From GCA-003244245 sp036494005 (GTDB lineage Bacteria > Actinomycetota > Actinomycetes > Mycobacteriales > Pseudonocardiaceae), in assembly GCA_036494005.1 (NCBI GenBank), contig DASXOV010000094.1, positions 1 through 25,661 of the forward strand: a stretch of DNA of 25,661 nucleotides, in the 5' to 3' direction. The translations under genes were made by a program, and so were the position numbers. The notes under the pieces are model-generated. The model was not told the DNA's origin. It made no database searches and saw nothing but the letters and a program-made list of their open reading frames with translations. How positions within the stretch are numbered: position 1 is the stretch's first letter; every line of letters begins with the position of its first letter. Shown here piece by piece: positions 23,972-25,661 of the stretch.

Positions 23972-24907
23972 GTGGCCAACCTCGTGTCTTCGAGAGAACC
24001 CGCGAGCGAAGATCCTCCTGAGCGCTCGGGGGTGAGCCGGGCCGCCCGGGCCCGCCGGCGGGCCAGGCACCGGCTCCGCAAGCCGGACAAGAAGGGCTCG
24101 TTCTGGCGTGAACTGCCCATCCTGATCCTGACCGCGCTGGTTCTCACGTTTCTGATCCAGACCTTCCTGGCCCGGGTGTACGTGATCCCGTCGGCATCGA
24201 TGGAGCCGACCCTGCACGGTTGCACCGGGTGCACGAATGACCGGGTACTGGTCGACAAAGTCACCTACCGGTTCAGCGATCCCCGGCCGGGCGATGTGGT
24301 GGTGTTCCGCGGACCCGATTCGTGGGGCAACAACACCGAGTTCAGCAGCCAGCGGTCGAACAACGTGCTCATCCGCGGGGTGCAGGAGGCCGCCTCCCTC
24401 ATCGGCCTGGCACCGCCGGACGAACGGGACTTCGTGAAGCGGGTGATCGCGGTGGGTGGTCAGACCGTGCAGTGCTGTGACGCGCAGAACCGGGTGATGG
24501 TCGACGGCAAGGCGCTGCACGAGACCTACCCGATCTTCGCCGGTCAGGCCCAGGAGGAGTTCGGTCCGGTCACCGTCCCCAAGGACGGGCTCTGGATGAT
24601 GGGTGACAACCGGAACAACTCCGCGGATTCGCGCAGGCATGTGGGTGACAACCGGTCCGGCACGGTGGGGGTGGAGAACGTGATCGGCAAGGCCCGCGTC
24701 ATCGTGCTGCCACCGACCCGCTGGCAGGGCATCAGCGATCCCGACCCACAGCAGCCGGCGCAGCGGGCACTGGGGGAGTTCGGCGCGCAGCTACCTGCCG
24801 AATTTCCGCTGGCCGGCGGCCTGTTGCTGAGCTGGCCGGTGCTGGGCGGCGGCCGTCGGCTGCGGGGGCGGGTGCTGGGGCGTGGGTCAGCCCGCGGACG
24901 CGACTGA
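23972..24907 (+). CDS. lepB: LepB, signal peptidase I
   Basis: A 311-residue membrane-bound serine protease that removes Sec signal peptides. A basic cytoplasmic N-terminus (~1–47) precedes one membrane helix (ELPILILTALVLTFLIQTFL). The catalytic serine follows in YVIPSASMEPTL (Ser76), and the general-base lysine in RDFVKRVIAVGG (Lys156). Box E is MGDNRNNSADSR. Cysteines Cys84/Cys87 (GCTGC) and Cys168/Cys169 (QCCD) lie in the extracytoplasmic part and could form disulfides. A second weak hydrophobic stretch (FPLAGGLLLSWPVLGG) is near the C-terminus. A 13-bp direct repeat (24601–24613 and 24643–24655) encodes the two GDNR segments. Confidence 0.95.
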   Translation: MANLVSSREPASEDPPERSGVSRAARARRRARHRLRKPDKKGSFWRELPILILTALVLTFLIQTFLARVYVIPSASMEPTLHGCTGCTNDRVLVDKVTYRFSDPRPGDVVVFRGPDSWGNNTEFSSQRSNNVLIRGVQEAASLIGLAPPDERDFVKRVIAVGGQTVQCCDAQNRVMVDGKALHETYPIFAGQAQEEFGPVTVPKDGLWMMGDNRNNSADSRRHVGDNRSGTVGVENVIGKARVIVLPPTRWQGISDPDPQQPAQRALGEFGAQLPAEFPLAGGLLLSWPVLGGGRRLRGRVLGRGSARGRD

Positions 24908-24909
24908 CC

Positions 24910-25661
24910 ATGCCAGCTACGGCACGGCCGGCTTCGGCCCGCGGCGCGCACCAGGCCCTGCTGCGGCCGCCCAGGGCTGTGGTGCGCAGGGATGCGGGAA
25001 CCTGGACTCTGCAGGGCACCCTGCACCGCAAGGGCCTCGGCCCGGTCGCCGGGGTGGACGAGGCCGGTCGTGGGGCGTGCGCCGGTCCGCTGGTGGTCGC
25101 GGCCTGCGTGCTGCGGCCGACTGACGCTGTGGCGCTGGACGGGCTCACCGACTCCAAGCTGCTCACCCCGGCCCGCCGGGAGTACTTCCACGATCTGATC
25201 GTCGCCAGAGCGGTGGCCCGCAGCGTGGTGGTGATCCCGCCTGACGAGGTTGACGGGCTGGGTGTGCACGTGGCGAACCTGGAGGGTATGCGCCGGGCGG
25301 TGGCCGGGTTGCCCGTGCACCCCGGTTACGTGCTCACCGACGGTTTCCGGGTGCCCGGACTGACCGCCCCGAACATGGCGGTGATCGGCGGGGACCGGGC
25401 CGCGGCCTGCGTGGCGGCCGCCTCGGTGCTGGCCAAGGTGACCCGCGACCGGATCATGGGCGAGTTACATGAACGCCTGCCCTGGTACGGCTTCGCCGAG
25501 CACAAGGGCTACTGCACGGCCGAGCATAACGTGGCGCTGCTGGCGCACGGGCCCTGCACCGAGCATCGTTTCGGCTACGTCAACGTGGCCGCGGCGGCGC
25601 GCAGGCACCACCTGACCACTCCGCGACGGCGGACGGCACGAGCGACACCCTGGCCCGCTGT
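24910..25661 (+). CDS. rnhB: Ribonuclease HII, 3'-truncated by window edge
   Basis: Removes RNA from RNA–DNA hybrids, including single ribonucleotides in DNA. The frame from ATG 24910 is open to the end of the window (250 codons). The core includes GVDEAGRGACAGPLVVAA (catalytic Asp50-Glu51), LTDSKLLTPARRE, VLTDGFRVPG (Asp144), then AAASVLAKVTRDRIM, HKGYCTAEH and RFGYVN. The family core ends near residue 235, so only a short tail is lost. The first ~35 residues (Ala/Arg/Pro-rich) are an N-terminal extension. It lies 2 bp after the lepB stop, so probably cotranscribed. Confidence 0.95.
   Translation, partial: MPATARPASARGAHQALLRPPRAVVRRDAGTWTLQGTLHRKGLGPVAGVDEAGRGACAGPLVVAACVLRPTDAVALDGLTDSKLLTPARREYFHDLIVARAVARSVVVIPPDEVDGLGVHVANLEGMRRAVAGLPVHPGYVLTDGFRVPGLTAPNMAVIGGDRAAACVAAASVLAKVTRDRIMGELHERLPWYGFAEHKGYCTAEHNVALLAHGPCTEHRFGYVNVAAAARRHHLTTPRRRTARATPWPA

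Overview
The window is G+C-rich, uses many GTG starts, and carries a gene order typical of Actinomycetota. The gene set (acylphosphatase–smc–ftsY–amtB–glnB–glnD–ffh–rpsP–khpA–rimM–trmD–rplS–lepB–rnhB) suggests a Pseudonocardiales-type genome. That placement is inference from gene content and protein style, not from a search. Nearly all of the window is conserved chromosomal core. The one accessory-looking patch is roughly 900–1830.

Layout. (1) 1–1394: the 3' part of an L-asparaginase gene, translationally coupled to a PPC/DUF296-domain gene. (2) 1395–1831: a graveyard containing a VapC (PIN-domain) C-terminal remnant on the minus strand, a DUF4143-type ATPase C-terminal remnant on the plus strand with an in-frame TAG, and a 14-bp-arm inverted repeat in locally A+T-richer DNA. 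(3) 1832–5127: kdpD–kdpE two-component system with no kdpFABC beside it. (4) 5208–10794: acylphosphatase, SMC and the SRP receptor FtsY. (5) 10992–15460: amtB–glnB–glnD nitrogen cluster, with a GlnR-like operator candidate upstream of amtB and a strong hairpin between glnB and glnD. (6) 15462–17185: a divergent pair, an EI24/CysZ-like membrane protein (minus) and a DivIVA-like coiled-coil protein (plus). (7) 17186–21114: a structured 341-bp gap, then ffh, an amidohydrolase and a CPBP-family membrane protease homologue. (8) 21152–25661: the ribosomal-protein/tRNA-maturation cluster rpsP–khpA–rimM–trmD, then rplS, lepB and rnhB (cut by the window end).

Functional logic. FtsY and Ffh are the two GTPases of the signal recognition particle pathway, and LepB processes the exported products. 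AmtB, PII and GlnD form the ammonium-uptake/PII-modification module. S16, RimM, KhpA, TrmD and L19 are the classic ribosome-assembly and tRNA-modification neighbourhood. SMC and the DivIVA-like protein belong to chromosome organisation and polar growth or division.

Most unusual features. Several short tandem duplications sit in or beside conserved genes: a perfect 2×33-bp in-frame insertion inside the Ffh GTPase domain; 15-bp-period arrays in the FtsY linker and (seven copies) in the AmtB C-terminal tail; an 18-bp perfect duplication carrying the stop codons of the convergent genes glnD and EI24; and a 19-bp near-perfect duplication carrying the rimM stop. I found no CRISPR array, tRNA, rRNA, integrase, transposase or defence system that I can support, and no clear novel multi-gene system.
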